A stretch of DNA of 64,000 nt from Thelonectria olida (Eukaryota > Ascomycota > Sordariomycetes > Hypocreales > Nectriaceae). The first letter of the stretch is position 1. Each line of letters opens with the position of its first letter. This document shows, piece by piece, positions 47,392 through 57,854 of this stretch. A program made the translations under genes and the position numbers. The stretch spans positions 186,001 through 250,000 of the forward strand of contig JAGPYM010000042.1 in the NCBI GenBank assembly GCA_020736575.1, given 5' to 3'. The notes beneath the pieces were generated by a model, which was not told the DNA's origin, searched no databases, and saw nothing but the letters and a program-made list of their open reading frames with translations.

Positions 47392-48099
47392 GGTGACAAT
47401 TGTGGCCCAACCTTGGTAAGAGAGCTGGATACTAAAAATGAACGGAACAAGTAATTATTCTGGCCTCGATTCAACTTGTTGCTGGTGTTCTTTAACCATT
47501 CTCTTACACTGGAAAGTCGGGAGACGGAAATTCGGAGCGACACAGGACAGAGAATGGTTGTTATCGCCGAAAATACGCGACTTGCGCAAATCTCGGCTTC
47601 CGATGCCTTGATTCGTTCAAAATATTGTAGCTGTTGATCATTAAACGTCCTACCTTGCTGTCGGAATCGCCGAAAAAGGCCGAAAAATTCCGGAGACGTT
47701 TGAAGGCGCCAAGAAACGAACCATGTTGCGAAAGACAGACGATAGTTGGCCAATATTACGCGTACAGGAATTCCAAGCCTTCCCTGCTGCACGGGAGTAA
47801 TGGACCATAGTTATGTGTGGGTATTGGAGAAGGCGATGCGTCTCTCGCAAGCTGAGTCGCATCTCATGTTGCAGGTCAGAGATGGAGATATTGACTGCTA
47901 GGACTCGCGTAGCTTGTGGGTTTGCATCAAGGCGGAATAGGTTTACGACCTGAACTACATAAGCATCCCTTGATACAATAGGCTAATGCTTGATAAGAGA
48001 GGAAGACTTTCTACCCATACGGAGGGTTAGTTTTCTATAATGTTTTCTCAACTTAATTCACGCGGTTATTATCAGAAGAGCTTTTCGTGAATCTGGATG
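47392..48099. other. Intergenic, no gene seen
   Basis: Upstream region of the O-methyltransferase. ORFs to 156 codons overlap the gene's 5' end in another frame and have no recognisable content. Confidence 0.45.
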
Positions 48100-48495
48100 C
48101 TAGCCTTCCCCTCGAAATTGCTTTATTATACTAGTTGCGCTCCAAAACATAGGGATTGAGGCTATGACAACCGTCACGGGAATGGACACGCTTTGTGTGA
48201 CGTCTGGGTGCCTGCTCTGCCACCATGCCCATAGCGCAAAAGGCAGTATAAGAATAAGGACGTGATGCAGGACAACGTGGACGCTGGAGATACGGTGCCT
48301 CGCCTCGAGCCCCCAGATAATCGGCTGATCGGTGCGCCTTGTCTCGAAGCTGAATGGAGTCTTCTTCGTAGGGATACGTTTCACATAAGTGGCCTCCTCA
48401 AAGCCGTAACACTTGTGAAAGGGGAGCATTATGCCGCAGTTACCGTCGCAACTGTTAAAGGCAACTTCAAATGCATGGGAGTGAATAGGAGGCAC
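48100..48495 (-). pseudogene. C-terminal fragment of a fungal membrane protein
   Basis: An open frame of 131 codons reads YGFEEATYVKRIPTKKTPFS, then WGLEARHRISSVHVVLHHVL, then two membrane helices with LPFALWAWWQSRHPD and MFWSATSII. This matches the C-terminal end of a Pezizomycotina family of hypothetical membrane proteins, in which a WGLE-R-x-S segment precedes a WGWW/WAWW helix end. The larger N-terminal part is not found upstream. Function is unknown. Confidence 0.45.
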
Positions 48496-49555
48496 CGACG
48501 CCTAGGGTGGCTTCGGTGCGTAATCGTAGTCGGTATTGCTGGCGCTTGGCAGGTCATGGCTGCAGGCCACAGAAATGTTGCGAGTAAGAGCCTCAAACTA
48601 TCGTACTGCGTAAATATCTGTGCTGTTTGACGAGCCCTGGCTGTCGCTGCTGGGGTTGGCGGAGTTGGCTGTGCTGGCCGACGTTGTCCTGGGAGTTTTC
48701 GTTGGACGACTGGGTTGGCCAACTTCTTAATCAATGGGGAAGCTTTCCCGTCTTCTTTAGTGTCGCGTTTGCGCTTTGCTGCGGTCCACGGGTTGGACCG
48801 TTGTGTGAGGCTCTCTTGCAGGACTATTTTGGAGGCTGGGTGAGTGGGAATTGATGTAGTTGGCTGAGAGAGATAGGCTTGCTAAGGTTCTGATTAATGA
48901 GAGGTTTCGAAGATTGGGCAAGACATAGTGTACGCGTGAAGTACGCGTCGTTATCTACTAGAAATTAGCTGGTGTCGTGAACGTTGAACGCCCTTTATGC
49001 GACGCGACCAACTCAAATTACCTACCCATGACCCCGAAACCCAGGCTTTCCCTAACGTGTACTAAAAGAGCACACTGATAGCTTCGCAGGAGAGTATTCG
49101 TAGGGATAGAGTGCGGTAAGGTTTTTCATTCGAGGACAGAGACAATAATAATAGAGAAGAAGCTACAGATGATAGATGGTCGCGTCTGTATTAGCATGGT
49201 GGGCGATATTAGTGGCGAACATATCCTCCTGCAATCGATCTTACGTTTATAGTCTTATTAGAGATGGGGCGATTCCTCCCTATACTATGATATTTGTATG
49301 TGGAAAATATAGCCGCCTGATCAGAGAAGCTAAGTCAAATAGTTGGGTCGAGCGTGTAGAAATGCGTTAGTCTTCTAGACAATCCCTTACATTTGGAAGC
49401 GAAGGTTACACAGCCCGTGACTCTTGCGGCCTATACCTGAAGATTGATCCGTCTATTTCTCCTTGGCGCGTTGGTAGGAGCCATCGAGTCGACTTGGAGT
49501 TTTCTGCGTTAGCGGTAATATAGTACTCGCAAGGAAGAGACGCGATCTATTTTAA
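48496..49555. other. Intergenic leading into an AT-rich block
   Basis: No gene recognised. G+C falls from about 48900 onward. Confidence 0.45.
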
Positions 49556-49559
49556 CTTA

Positions 49560-50065
49560 CGCTTGTCAAGCTTCTTTTAGAATGTATCCTTAAAAAAAGG
49601 CTGCATTATTTATAATTTAATAGATAGGTTATTACTCCCTTAAACCTTGCCTAACTTTATTATTTTAAGTAATAGATTTGAAAGTGCTTTAATAACTTCT
49701 TTTAGTATTTTACTTAGGCCTATTAAAGGAAGTATAGTATATTTAATTATAAATATAATTTTAAAATTATTAAAAAAAGTTATTTATTTTTTTATTTTTT
49801 TAATAGTTTTAGTTAAAAGGTAAGTCTATTACTATTATAGCTTTATTAGGCAATATTATCCTATTAAATATAAATACTAAATTAAAAATATTAACTATTA
49901 TATGTATAAATAATAGTACTATATTATTTTTAAGCTTAAGGTATATAGTAATAGTAGTTCTCTAAGTTTGCACTTGGCTAAAATAAAATGAGAATTATTA
50001 AAAAAATATAAACTTTAAGTTGATAGTTTTATTATTATTAAGTATTACAAACCCTTCTAACTTAC
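49560..50065. repeat. AT-rich RIP-like block 3
   Basis: About 500 bp of mostly A+T with CTATTA-type words, bounded on the right by normal DNA from 50070. No reading frame. Confidence 0.7.
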
Positions 50066-50290
50066 TAAGGATGAAGGATTGCACAGCCTTATTTCCCGTA
50101 CCCTCGATAAGGGTCAGATTACGGCCACATGATCTGCATTACCACGCAGCGGCCGTTTAGGCAGCATTAATACGTAGTAAGGATTCATCTCAAGATCTTC
50201 AAAATCAGTTACAGATTGTTCCGAGATGCATCGAATCTGGAAATTGGAGAAGTCAAGACTCTTCTGAAACCACGAAGACTTCGGACCAAG

Positions 50291-52213
50291 TTAGACTAAA
50301 GTAAGTATCCTCTTGTCCTGCTCAAACAATGGTCTCATATCGTCTTTCCAGCAGTCGCGTTGTGGCATGTCATGAAGCATGAAATGTCCCACCCTTTCAC
50401 AAACTGTCTCTCCTTCCATCTCCACCTCTTTCAATACCAACCCCGACCAAATATGCAGCCAATTATCTTCTGCTATCACAGCAAGCAAGAGCCTGGTTCC
50501 GCCACCCGGATTATCGTCCGGGTCATCGAACATAACGTCAAGATAATGAACATCATCGATCCATGCCTTTGGATTCGCGAGCATGACGGGCGAGTCTTCC
50601 TCCCATTCCACTTCCGCCCAGTATGCCCTGATTCTCACACTTGCGGAGGCAACCTGTCCTTCTGGGTTCGCCTCGTCGACCGGTGTCACCGAGTATGCGT
50701 CCACTTCCGCTAATGGGGGCCCTTTAAGCGAACCATGACCATGCTGGAATACCTGCCCATCCATCGATGCCCAGCTCCAACTCGGGGTATTGCTCCGTCT
50801 CCCGCCCTCGTTCGCTAATCTATTGATCCTTCTCCTTACTGGTCTCTTGCGCCTGTAGTCTTCCGAAAGAAACGGCTCCATGCGCCAATTTAGGCTCTGC
50901 GGTAACGTGTTAAAAAAATGTCCCGCGATATACACGTCGTCCATCTCCCTACCCATCCCCTTGGCAACGGCCGAGAGGGCAACTAACTTGTCTAATTCTG
51001 GATGCGTAAGATCCCGTACCGTGTACTCCTCTAGAATGCGCTGCCACAACCGAGAAAGGCCCTTCAGGTCTGATGAACTCGTGATGGCTTTATCAGGGAT
51101 GTCGAGGAGACTTGCCCCCTCTGTTACTCCGGCAGGAAAAGATTCACTTGCGCCGGACATCTGCATACAGTCCCAGAACAGCTCGCCTTGTCCGAAACTC
51201 AGGACTCGTGTAGCGAGAAGGCGCTCTTGCAAGGCCCACGCACGGAAACCGAGTGGTTGGTTATAGAGAGCTTCTCGGTAGTGGTCGGGAGATATAACGA
51301 TACAGGTGCGGTTTGCGAAGTCGCCGTCGTCCCGAAAGAGTCCCCTTGTTTCCAGTTCGAACGGCATCGTCACAGAGCTGGGAGAGCGCCCATTCATACA
51401 ACTCTCGTCCGGGTTTGTGGCTCGGGAAAGGGATATATTGAGGATGCAGTTAGAGTACACCGCTTGCATTTTGGCTGACTCGGAGTGCCAGTCCTCGGTA
51501 CTTCCTGGTCCGGACTGGATGATGCAAAGAGAGTCGATCCAAAGATATCGGATAGAGAGAAGCTTGGCAAAATCAACTGCCTCCCTAAAAGCGATGGGAA
51601 GGTCAGAGTAGGGAATCCCGGCTTGCAGACGAGGTAGGTTCAAAGCTGTAAGGAAGAGGAAGCTTGGGTTAGCCCCCCAACAGTAGCTCAACGATGCATA
51701 AGGTCCTGAGGGTTTGTCTTCTTCTGTCAAGATTACATGCAGTGTAGACTCTCCCAACTCGAGCAGCCGGGTAGGATAGTAGCCAGATTGCAGGTTTTTT
51801 TGACATTGCTGATGCCCGGTCAAGCAGTCGCTCATCCAGTTTTGAGTAGTCTGAACAGCTTGCGAGAGTGGGAGTGTCTTCTTCCTATGTCTGATGGTGA
51901 GGTCCACTGCCAGCTTCGACTTTGGGATGGCTAGAAACCCTCTATAGATTTCTGTCTTTTCTCCATTTTGGAGGGTCGAAAGGTCAATGAGGATATGCGC
52001 ATACGCATCCTGACCAGAGCCCCGATAGACACGATACCTCGTGGGCTCGACGATGCAGTGTTGCAGGTCGCCCGCAGTCTTAAGTGCCCAACGCATGAGG
52101 GGCTCGCATATATCGCAGCCGCCTTCTGCTGCCTTGATGAGGGACGTGAGGTCCGGGTGATGCGAACCCCACTCGTGGCTTTGGAACATGGGCGTGCATT
52201 TATCGCAGAGCAT
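50291..52213 (-). CDS. HET-domain protein
   Basis: A single exon of 640 aa from ATG 52211-52213 (MLCDKCTPMFQSHEWG). The frame is open upstream to 52420, but the extra 69 residues look like leader DNA. The N-terminus is the usual Cys-rich lead (LCDKC, then GGCDICEPL). The HET domain is complete: YASLSYCWG (about residues 172-180), then LSIRYLWIDSLCIIQ (about 219-233) and ESAKMQAVYSNCILNISLSR. Later come GFRAWALQERLLATRVLSFG and WSWASMDG, both standard in this protein type. HET proteins trigger cell death on fusion of unlike strains. Unlike the relic at 6291-6680 it has no breaks, although it lies between two AT-rich blocks. Confidence 0.9.
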   Translation of the reverse strand: MLCDKCTPMFQSHEWGSHHPDLTSLIKAAEGGCDICEPLMRWALKTAGDLQHCIVEPTRYRVYRGSGQDAYAHILIDLSTLQNGEKTEIYRGFLAIPKSKLAVDLTIRHRKKTLPLSQAVQTTQNWMSDCLTGHQQCQKNLQSGYYPTRLLELGESTLHVILTEEDKPSGPYASLSYCWGANPSFLFLTALNLPRLQAGIPYSDLPIAFREAVDFAKLLSIRYLWIDSLCIIQSGPGSTEDWHSESAKMQAVYSNCILNISLSRATNPDESCMNGRSPSSVTMPFELETRGLFRDDGDFANRTCIVISPDHYREALYNQPLGFRAWALQERLLATRVLSFGQGELFWDCMQMSGASESFPAGVTEGASLLDIPDKAITSSSDLKGLSRLWQRILEEYTVRDLTHPELDKLVALSAVAKGMGREMDDVYIAGHFFNTLPQSLNWRMEPFLSEDYRRKRPVRRRINRLANEGGRRSNTPSWSWASMDGQVFQHGHGSLKGPPLAEVDAYSVTPVDEANPEGQVASASVRIRAYWAEVEWEEDSPVMLANPKAWIDDVHYLDVMFDDPDDNPGGGTRLLLAVIAEDNWLHIWSGLVLKEVEMEGETVCERVGHFMLHDMPQRDCWKDDMRPLFEQDKRILTLV

Positions 52214-53039
52214 TATGAAGCTGTATTGATGCGGAGGTTGAATAAAACAGTTTGAATTGACGTTGTCAGGAAGCAGCCCGGCACGTGAGAGAGAGGGCGT
52301 GAGAAGAAGAAGTAGCAGGAGCAAAGAGGGAAAGTCTGGGGGAATTGAAGTCGGGAGACATCTTGTGTTATATAGAGGCTGAGGCATATAGTGGTTATTA
52401 CAAGGGTACCCGGCCTTCAATAATGTCAGCCCGAAACGAGCCCGCTGAATGTCTACTGGTACTGGGGCAAACTAGCTGGGTACCTATGCAGATCGGATAA
52501 TCTGCGTTATGAATTCGCCAGTGAAGGTGGAAAACTTGCTGGTTAAGACTTCCATCTTCTCTCTCCACCTCTTCCACCATTTTTCACCAAAAGCCAACAT
52601 GATCCAAAGACAGAGCCAGTGACGGGCGAATGCCTCGGCGTCTGATCTCTCACCAGAACTCTCCCATCTCACATTTGCATACTTTTGTCCACACTGTCGC
52701 GGCCACCTCGATTGCCCACATTAAGCCGCCTCAGTTAAGTACTCAGGAAAACAATCATCGCTTCGGTTATGCTGTGAAGAGCGATTATGTATTCAGCTTG
52801 AAAAAGGTTTCCTCAGCTACATAGAGGTAAGAGCATCGTCTAGAATCCAGATCCCAAATAGCCCGACGAAGAAAAGAACCGCGCTAGACCAATGCAGCAT
52901 TTCTGCGCCCCCAGTAACAGGGGGGTATCGATGGTGACGGCGTTGAATTTAACGATGGCACCTCGGGCGCGGCGAGGCCTGCGCGGCAGAGCTTTGTTCT
53001 GGCATCTCCGTCGGTAACTGCGCGCACGTTCGTTAGCGA
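52214..53039. other. Upstream region of the HET gene
   Basis: No gene recognised. It borders the large AT-rich block. Confidence 0.45.
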
Positions 53040-53639
53040 TCAGGTTTCCATTTAGTAAAAAAGTACACTTCCCTTTTAAAAGTCTATTAAAAGTATTACT
53101 TTTCTATTAAAATACTAAATGAAGACTCTTAAAAAAAACTATAATAGCTTATATAAATTTAAAAAATAAATATATTTTTTTATATATAAATAGTATAATA
53201 TTATTATTTTAAAACTTTTTTTAATTTTAATATTAATTATTAATAAATTATTTTAAAAAAATATATAAAAAAAGTTTTTTTAAAACTTTTTCCCTTTTAT
53301 AAATCTATTATAATTTATTATAATTTTTTTTTAAAAAGTTTCTTATATTTAAAGTTTAATATTTATTTTAATATAAGATTTTTTAAAAAGGTTTATTAAT
53401 AATTTTAAAATTTTATTATTTATTTATATTATTATTATTAAAAAAGCTAATAATTTAAATATATAATAAAGGTTAATATAAGTTAAATTCTAGTTTTATT
53501 TTTATTATAATAAGCTTTTTAATAGGGCTTATAATTAGTTTTAAAATAAAAGTTTCTATTAAATAGATTTTATTTAAGGAATTGTATTTTAAAAATAAAA
53601 TAAAATAATTAAGTAGTAAAATATATTAAAAAGTTTATA

Positions 53640-53835
53640 TAATAATAAAAGTTACTAAGTATAAAAGTTATTTATATATATATATATATATATTTCTTTA
53701 CAATTAGTAATTTTTATTATTATATTAACTCTTTTATATATTTTTCTACTTGGTTGCCTTACTTGTTTCTATTAGCTTAATTGTCTTTAGACCCACTTAA
53801 CCTGTTTTTAGACTTCCTTTTTAGCCTAACCCTTT
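53640..53835 (+). repeat. Inverted copy of the 55.9-56.06 kb repeat (less mutated)
   Basis: The reverse complement of about 53690-53830 matches 55920-56055 and, less well, 56330-56470. Shared words include AGCTAATAGAAA and GTAAGGCAA. This copy keeps C and G where the others have T and A. Confidence 0.75.
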
Positions 53836-53875
53836 CGGCCCCCCCCCACTTTTCAACCATTTGACCCACTTTTTA

Positions 53876-54127
53876 TCTTCGAATTTTTCCTCCGAATTTA
53901 AGATCGTCTTCCTGCACGTCCGGTCTTTTAACCAGGATGTAGCAGCCTAAAAGGACCAGGTTGATCCTTTGCGTCACCCTTAGTAGTGTGTCTGCGTTAG
54001 CTAATGCAGGGATGTTAAGGAGTTGTGACTGCTTGAGATGCTTTCTGAGCTCTCTAGTTGGATGAATGTGCTTGAGGAAATCTGTATAATCTAATAGATA
54101 TCGAGCCGCTGCATTAATATTATCTTT
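53876..54127 (-). pseudogene. Surviving reading-frame island inside the AT-rich block
   Basis: Between two TAA codons the minus strand is open for 84 codons and reads like protein: INAAARYLLDYTDFLKHIHP, then TRELRKHLKQSQLLNIPALA, then RVTQRINLVLLGCYILVKRP. In the same frame the sense continues on both sides of the stops (NIANFLPIERTII before, KVGQMVEKWG after). It has no ATG. I do not recognise the family; it is probably a remnant of the transposable element or gene that the RIP block was made from. Confidence 0.5.
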
Positions 54128-54204
54128 TTAGATTATAGTTCGTTCGATTGGCAGGAAGTTAGCTATATTGGGTTGTGTGTTATATAATTAGTTGAGTTGT
54201 GCGG

Positions 54205-54400
54205 ACTAGGGTTTAAAAGAGTAGTGCTTTTATATTAGAGGCCTAGAATAAGGTTCTTTAAGTAAGGTTTACTTAATAAGGATTTTTATTTAAAGGCTAA
54301 TTATAAACCCTATAAAAAAGCTTATTATAATAAATGTAAGGTTGGGTTTTACCTATATTAACCTTTATTATATGCTAGTACTAGGCTTAGTTTAATAAAT
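54205..54400 (+). repeat. Arm of a ~150-bp inverted repeat (partner 55190-55345)
   Basis: The reverse complement of 55190-55345 matches this segment through words such as AAGCTTATTATAATAA and TGGGTTTTAC. Differences are mainly transitions. A third, weaker copy in the partner's orientation is near 53455-53600. Confidence 0.7.
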
Positions 54401-54503
54401 AATATATATATATTTAAAAGAAAATTAATATATATATATTATTTATTAAAATAAGCCTAGTACTAGCATATAATAAAAGTTAATACAAGTAAAACCCAGC
54501 CTT
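54339..54503. repeat. Long palindrome (hairpin) in the AT-rich block
   Basis: Left arm about 54339-54414 and right arm about 54427-54503 are reverse complements over about 75 bp with few mismatches, around a loop of about 12 bp. Core words are TATGCTAGTACTAGGCTTA and its complement. Confidence 0.8.
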
Positions 54504-55189
54504 TAATATATATATATATATATATTTAAAAAAGAATATAAAAATATATATAATTTTTTTAAAAAGTTTTTATATAATATTTTAATAAAAAATTGCTAAT
54601 TTAATAAACTTTTAAAACTTTATTATAAATAGTAATTTTAAAGTTTAATAAATAGTTTATTATATAATATAAAGTAAAAAATATTAAAAATAATATTAAA
54701 CTAGTTATATAAAAAAAGTATTAGTTTAAATTTAAATAAATAAATATTATTAATATTATTATTAAAAATGCTAATAATTTAAATATATAATAATTAAAAT
54801 ATATAATTCTTTATTAATCAAATATAATATAATTTAATTAATAATATAATATATAATTATTAAAATATTTAAGTTTTTATTAATTAAATATAATATAATT
54901 AAATTAAATAATATAAATTATATAGTTATTTCTAATATATTAAAAAGTTTAAACTTTTTTAAATATATTAAAAATATTATAATTTATTAATAAACTAATA
55001 TTATTTAATAGAAATATATTATTTAATATTAATTAAAAAAATAATTAAATTATTTTATATTATAAAATTTTAAATAAATAATATAATATATATTTATATT
55101 ATTATTATTATTATTAAAAGGCTAATAATTTAAATATATAATAAAAGTTAATATAAGTTAAACCCTAGCCTTATTATTTATTAATATAA

Positions 55190-55345
55190 GCTTAATACTA
55201 GTATATAATAAAAGTTAGTATAAGTAAAACCCAGCCTATATTATTATAATAAGCTTTTTTATAAGGTTTATAATTAGCTTTTAAATAAAAATTCTTATTA
55301 AATAAACCTTATTTAAAAACCTTATTTTAAGCTTTTAATATAAAA
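55190..55345 (-). repeat. Arm of a ~150-bp inverted repeat (partner 54205-54400)
   Basis: See the partner. This copy has fewer G and C, for example TTATTTAAAAACC-like words where the partner keeps more C/G. Confidence 0.7.
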
Positions 55346-55777
55346 GTACTATTTTTTAAACTTTAATTTATATAATTTAACTAATTATATAATATATAAT
55401 TAATATAATTAACTTTTTACTAGTTAAATAAATTATAATTTAAAAAATAATATTAATATAATAGTTAATATTTATTAAATTATATAAATTTCCTTAAATA
55501 TATTTATTTAATTAAAAAGCTTAAAAAGCATTTTAAATAGTTATAACTTTTAATATTTTTATATTAACTAATATAAATATACTATTAAAAGTAATATAAA
55601 AGATTAATTTAATTCTTTTAAACTATTATATTTTAATTAAAAGACTAAATATATAAAAAAATAATTTTAAATTTTTTAATAGGAAAGTTAGCTAACTTAA
55701 TTGCTTTTTAAATTAGGTAAAAAATAATAGACTTAGTTAAAATTATTAATTATTTTTTAATAAAATATAAAAGTATA

Positions 55778-56060
55778 ATTTAAAGCTATAGCTCTAAGAG
55801 CTACTATATATAATAGTAATAATTTAAATAGTTACTTAAAAGGCTATAAAGAAAAAACTTAAAAATAAAAAGTAAGTTAAATAGGCAAGTAAATATAAGG
55901 GTTAAAAAGTAAAAGCGCTAAAAGAGTTAAATAAAAAAGGAAGTTTAAAAATAGATTAAGTAAGTTTAAAAGTAATTAAGCTAATAGAAATAAGTAAGGC
56001 AATTAAATAGAAAAATATATAAAAGAGTAAATATAATAATAAAAATTACTAATTATAAAA
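55778..56060. repeat. ~270-bp direct repeat, copy 1
   Basis: This matches 56200-56475 in the same direction, starting from CTATAGCT(C/T)TAAGAGC-like words and sharing ATATATAATAGTAATAATTT. Copies differ by transitions and small indels. Confidence 0.75.
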
Positions 56061-56199
56061 ATTAATACTATTATAACTTTTTTAAATAGAAAGTTAAAAA
56101 CCTTATATAACTTTTTAAAAAAAAAGAAAAAACTATTTTATATTTTAATAATATTAATAAGCAATTTATTAAAATAATAATTAAATTAAATATTTATAA

Positions 56200-56475
56200 A
56201 CTATAGCTTTAAAAGCTATTATATATAATAGTAATAATTTAAATAGTTATTTAAAAAAAAAGGAAAAGTTACAAATAAAAAGTAAATTAAATAAATATAA
56301 GAGTTAAAAAAGTAGGGAGCTAAAAAGGTTAAATAAAAAAGAAAAGTTTAAAAAATATTAAAATAAGTTTTAAAATATTTAAACTAATAGAAATAAAGTA
56401 AGGTAATTAGATTATAAAATATATTAAAAAGTTTATATAATTATAAAAATAACCAATTATAAAGATAATCTTTTT
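56200..56475. repeat. ~270-bp direct repeat, copy 2
   Basis: Second copy of 55778-56060, offset about 420 bp, more strongly AT-shifted. Confidence 0.75.
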
Positions 56476-56505
56476 TATATTTTTCTTTAATTTTCCTTTT
56501 CTATT

Positions 56506-57423
56506 TTATATTTTCTTTTTACAATCAAGTCCACTACCAAATGCTATATTAAACGCATCAGCCATTCCCACATCTTTAATAGCAAAAACGACTTCCTTCA
56601 CGCTCGGCCACATCTCTTTCCTCTTTTTCTTATTACCTTTCACATCCTTCTTTGGGAAAAGGACCTTTCGCCAAGCTGATGCCACTTCGTTGACCGGGTT
56701 GCCGTAGGCTCCACAACCCCAAGCGCCAAGGACGATATGAGTGACGCCCTTAAGTTGGCAAACTCGCATCACAGTCCTCATCTTTTGCAAGACCAACTCG
56801 CGATCCTTTTCATTAGCGTAGCCGGCCCATCCTTTGTCCTTTCGTTCAGTCTCCGGACCCCGCAACATAGCGGCGCTGATGCAGTCGACGAAATATCGAT
56901 CAGCCTTCGCAAGAACGTCGTCGGATCCTTCGTTTCTGAACACAAGTACATCGGGGGTATACACGGCGCCCAATTCAGGTAAACGATAGAAGTGGTCCTT
57001 GAGGGAAGGAAGCAATGTCGTGCGCATACAAAGGGACTCCTCTTGGCTGCTGGCGCCGTTCAAGAAGCCACCTCCTGGTGAGAGCGGAGAGGCCATATTG
57101 AGTATGGCTACCCTTGACTTCTTGGCCCCCTTCTCCGAGGACGCATCGTCGGCGATAAGGGAACGGGCTGCAGTGAGAGTGTCGGCTACATGGAGAGTGA
57201 GTCGCGGCCCAGCGTCATCACTGCTGGTTGGACTTATTTCCGTTGTTTGAAGTGGCTGAGGCTCCACGATGAGCTCCGTTTGTTCGATGCCCTGTCGAGC
57301 GCGGGGGTGGGTTGACAGCAGAGATGGAATAAGCTGGTTTATGGTGGCCTTTGCCCTTTTTGCTCGGGCCACACGGCGGAAGCTCGCGGGCGGCTGTCCG
57401 ACTGAAGGTTCTGTCCTGCCCAT
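56506..57423 (-). CDS. Microbial-type PARG macrodomain protein (ADP-ribose hydrolase-like)
   Basis: A single exon of 305 aa. An N-terminal basic stretch precedes a macrodomain with VAILNMASPLSPGGGFLNGA at about 105-124 and QEE at 127-129. This GGG-x(7)-QEE arrangement is the catalytic signature of poly(ADP-ribose) glycohydrolases, in which the Glu pair cleaves the ribose-ribose bond; short forms like this are the bacterial/fungal type. A later segment, ITHIVLGAWGCGAYGNP-like (VTHIVLGAWGCGAYGNP), is the second conserved loop, and the end VVFAIKDVGMADAFNIAFG is the usual last strand. It would remove ADP-ribose chains in the cytosol or nucleus. The stop lies exactly where the AT-rich block begins, so the final few residues may have been changed. 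Confidence 0.85.
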   Translation of the reverse strand: MGRTEPSVGQPPASFRRVARAKRAKATINQLIPSLLSTHPRARQGIEQTELIVEPQPLQTTEISPTSSDDAGPRLTLHVADTLTAARSLIADDASSEKGAKKSRVAILNMASPLSPGGGFLNGASSQEESLCMRTTLLPSLKDHFYRLPELGAVYTPDVLVFRNEGSDDVLAKADRYFVDCISAAMLRGPETERKDKGWAGYANEKDRELVLQKMRTVMRVCQLKGVTHIVLGAWGCGAYGNPVNEVASAWRKVLFPKKDVKGNKKKRKEMWPSVKEVVFAIKDVGMADAFNIAFGSGLDCKKKI

Positions 57424-57854
57424 GATGGCTTGGAGGACGAGAAGTTATGGCGACGTGGAGGAATGGAATTACCGTCAGTCTTTGTGCTACTTGTTTCCGT
57501 GGAGGAGGCGGGGCATTTTCTCAGGCCGAGCACCTTGATAACCTCTGGTGTGGAGTCATGGAGTCATTGGATGGGTGGGATTGGAACCATTCCCCCTCAC
57601 TTGGGTACCTATGGACGAAGGTAGGCTACCTCTCAGGGTCGATGAAGATGGCACGTTTCCATTTCTTATTTGCCGAGGATTAATTTGATAACTACCTATG
57701 GACTGATCCACCGGCCCTTCTATACCTAATTGAATGAGCGACTCGGCATGTTGGTTGAACACACTTTGTTCATAACCTTCTGTTTTCTCACCTTGTTATG
57801 GCGCCCGCACAAGTCTGAACCTCCATCGGTCTAGGCTGTGTTGATGCAAGGATA
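57424..57854. other. Intergenic, no gene seen
   Basis: Upstream of the PARG-like gene and downstream of the regulator; short ORFs only. Confidence 0.5.

Larger units (their letters stand above)
53040..56505. repeat. Large AT-rich RIP-like block 4, made of nested repeats
   Basis: About 3.5 kb of nearly pure A+T, with a less altered island at about 53750-54190. Several segments recur in direct or inverted order (separate entries). C/G survive mostly in the island; copies differ by C-to-T and G-to-A changes, the mark of RIP. The left edge is sharp; the right edge runs into the stop of the PARG-like gene. Confidence 0.85.
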
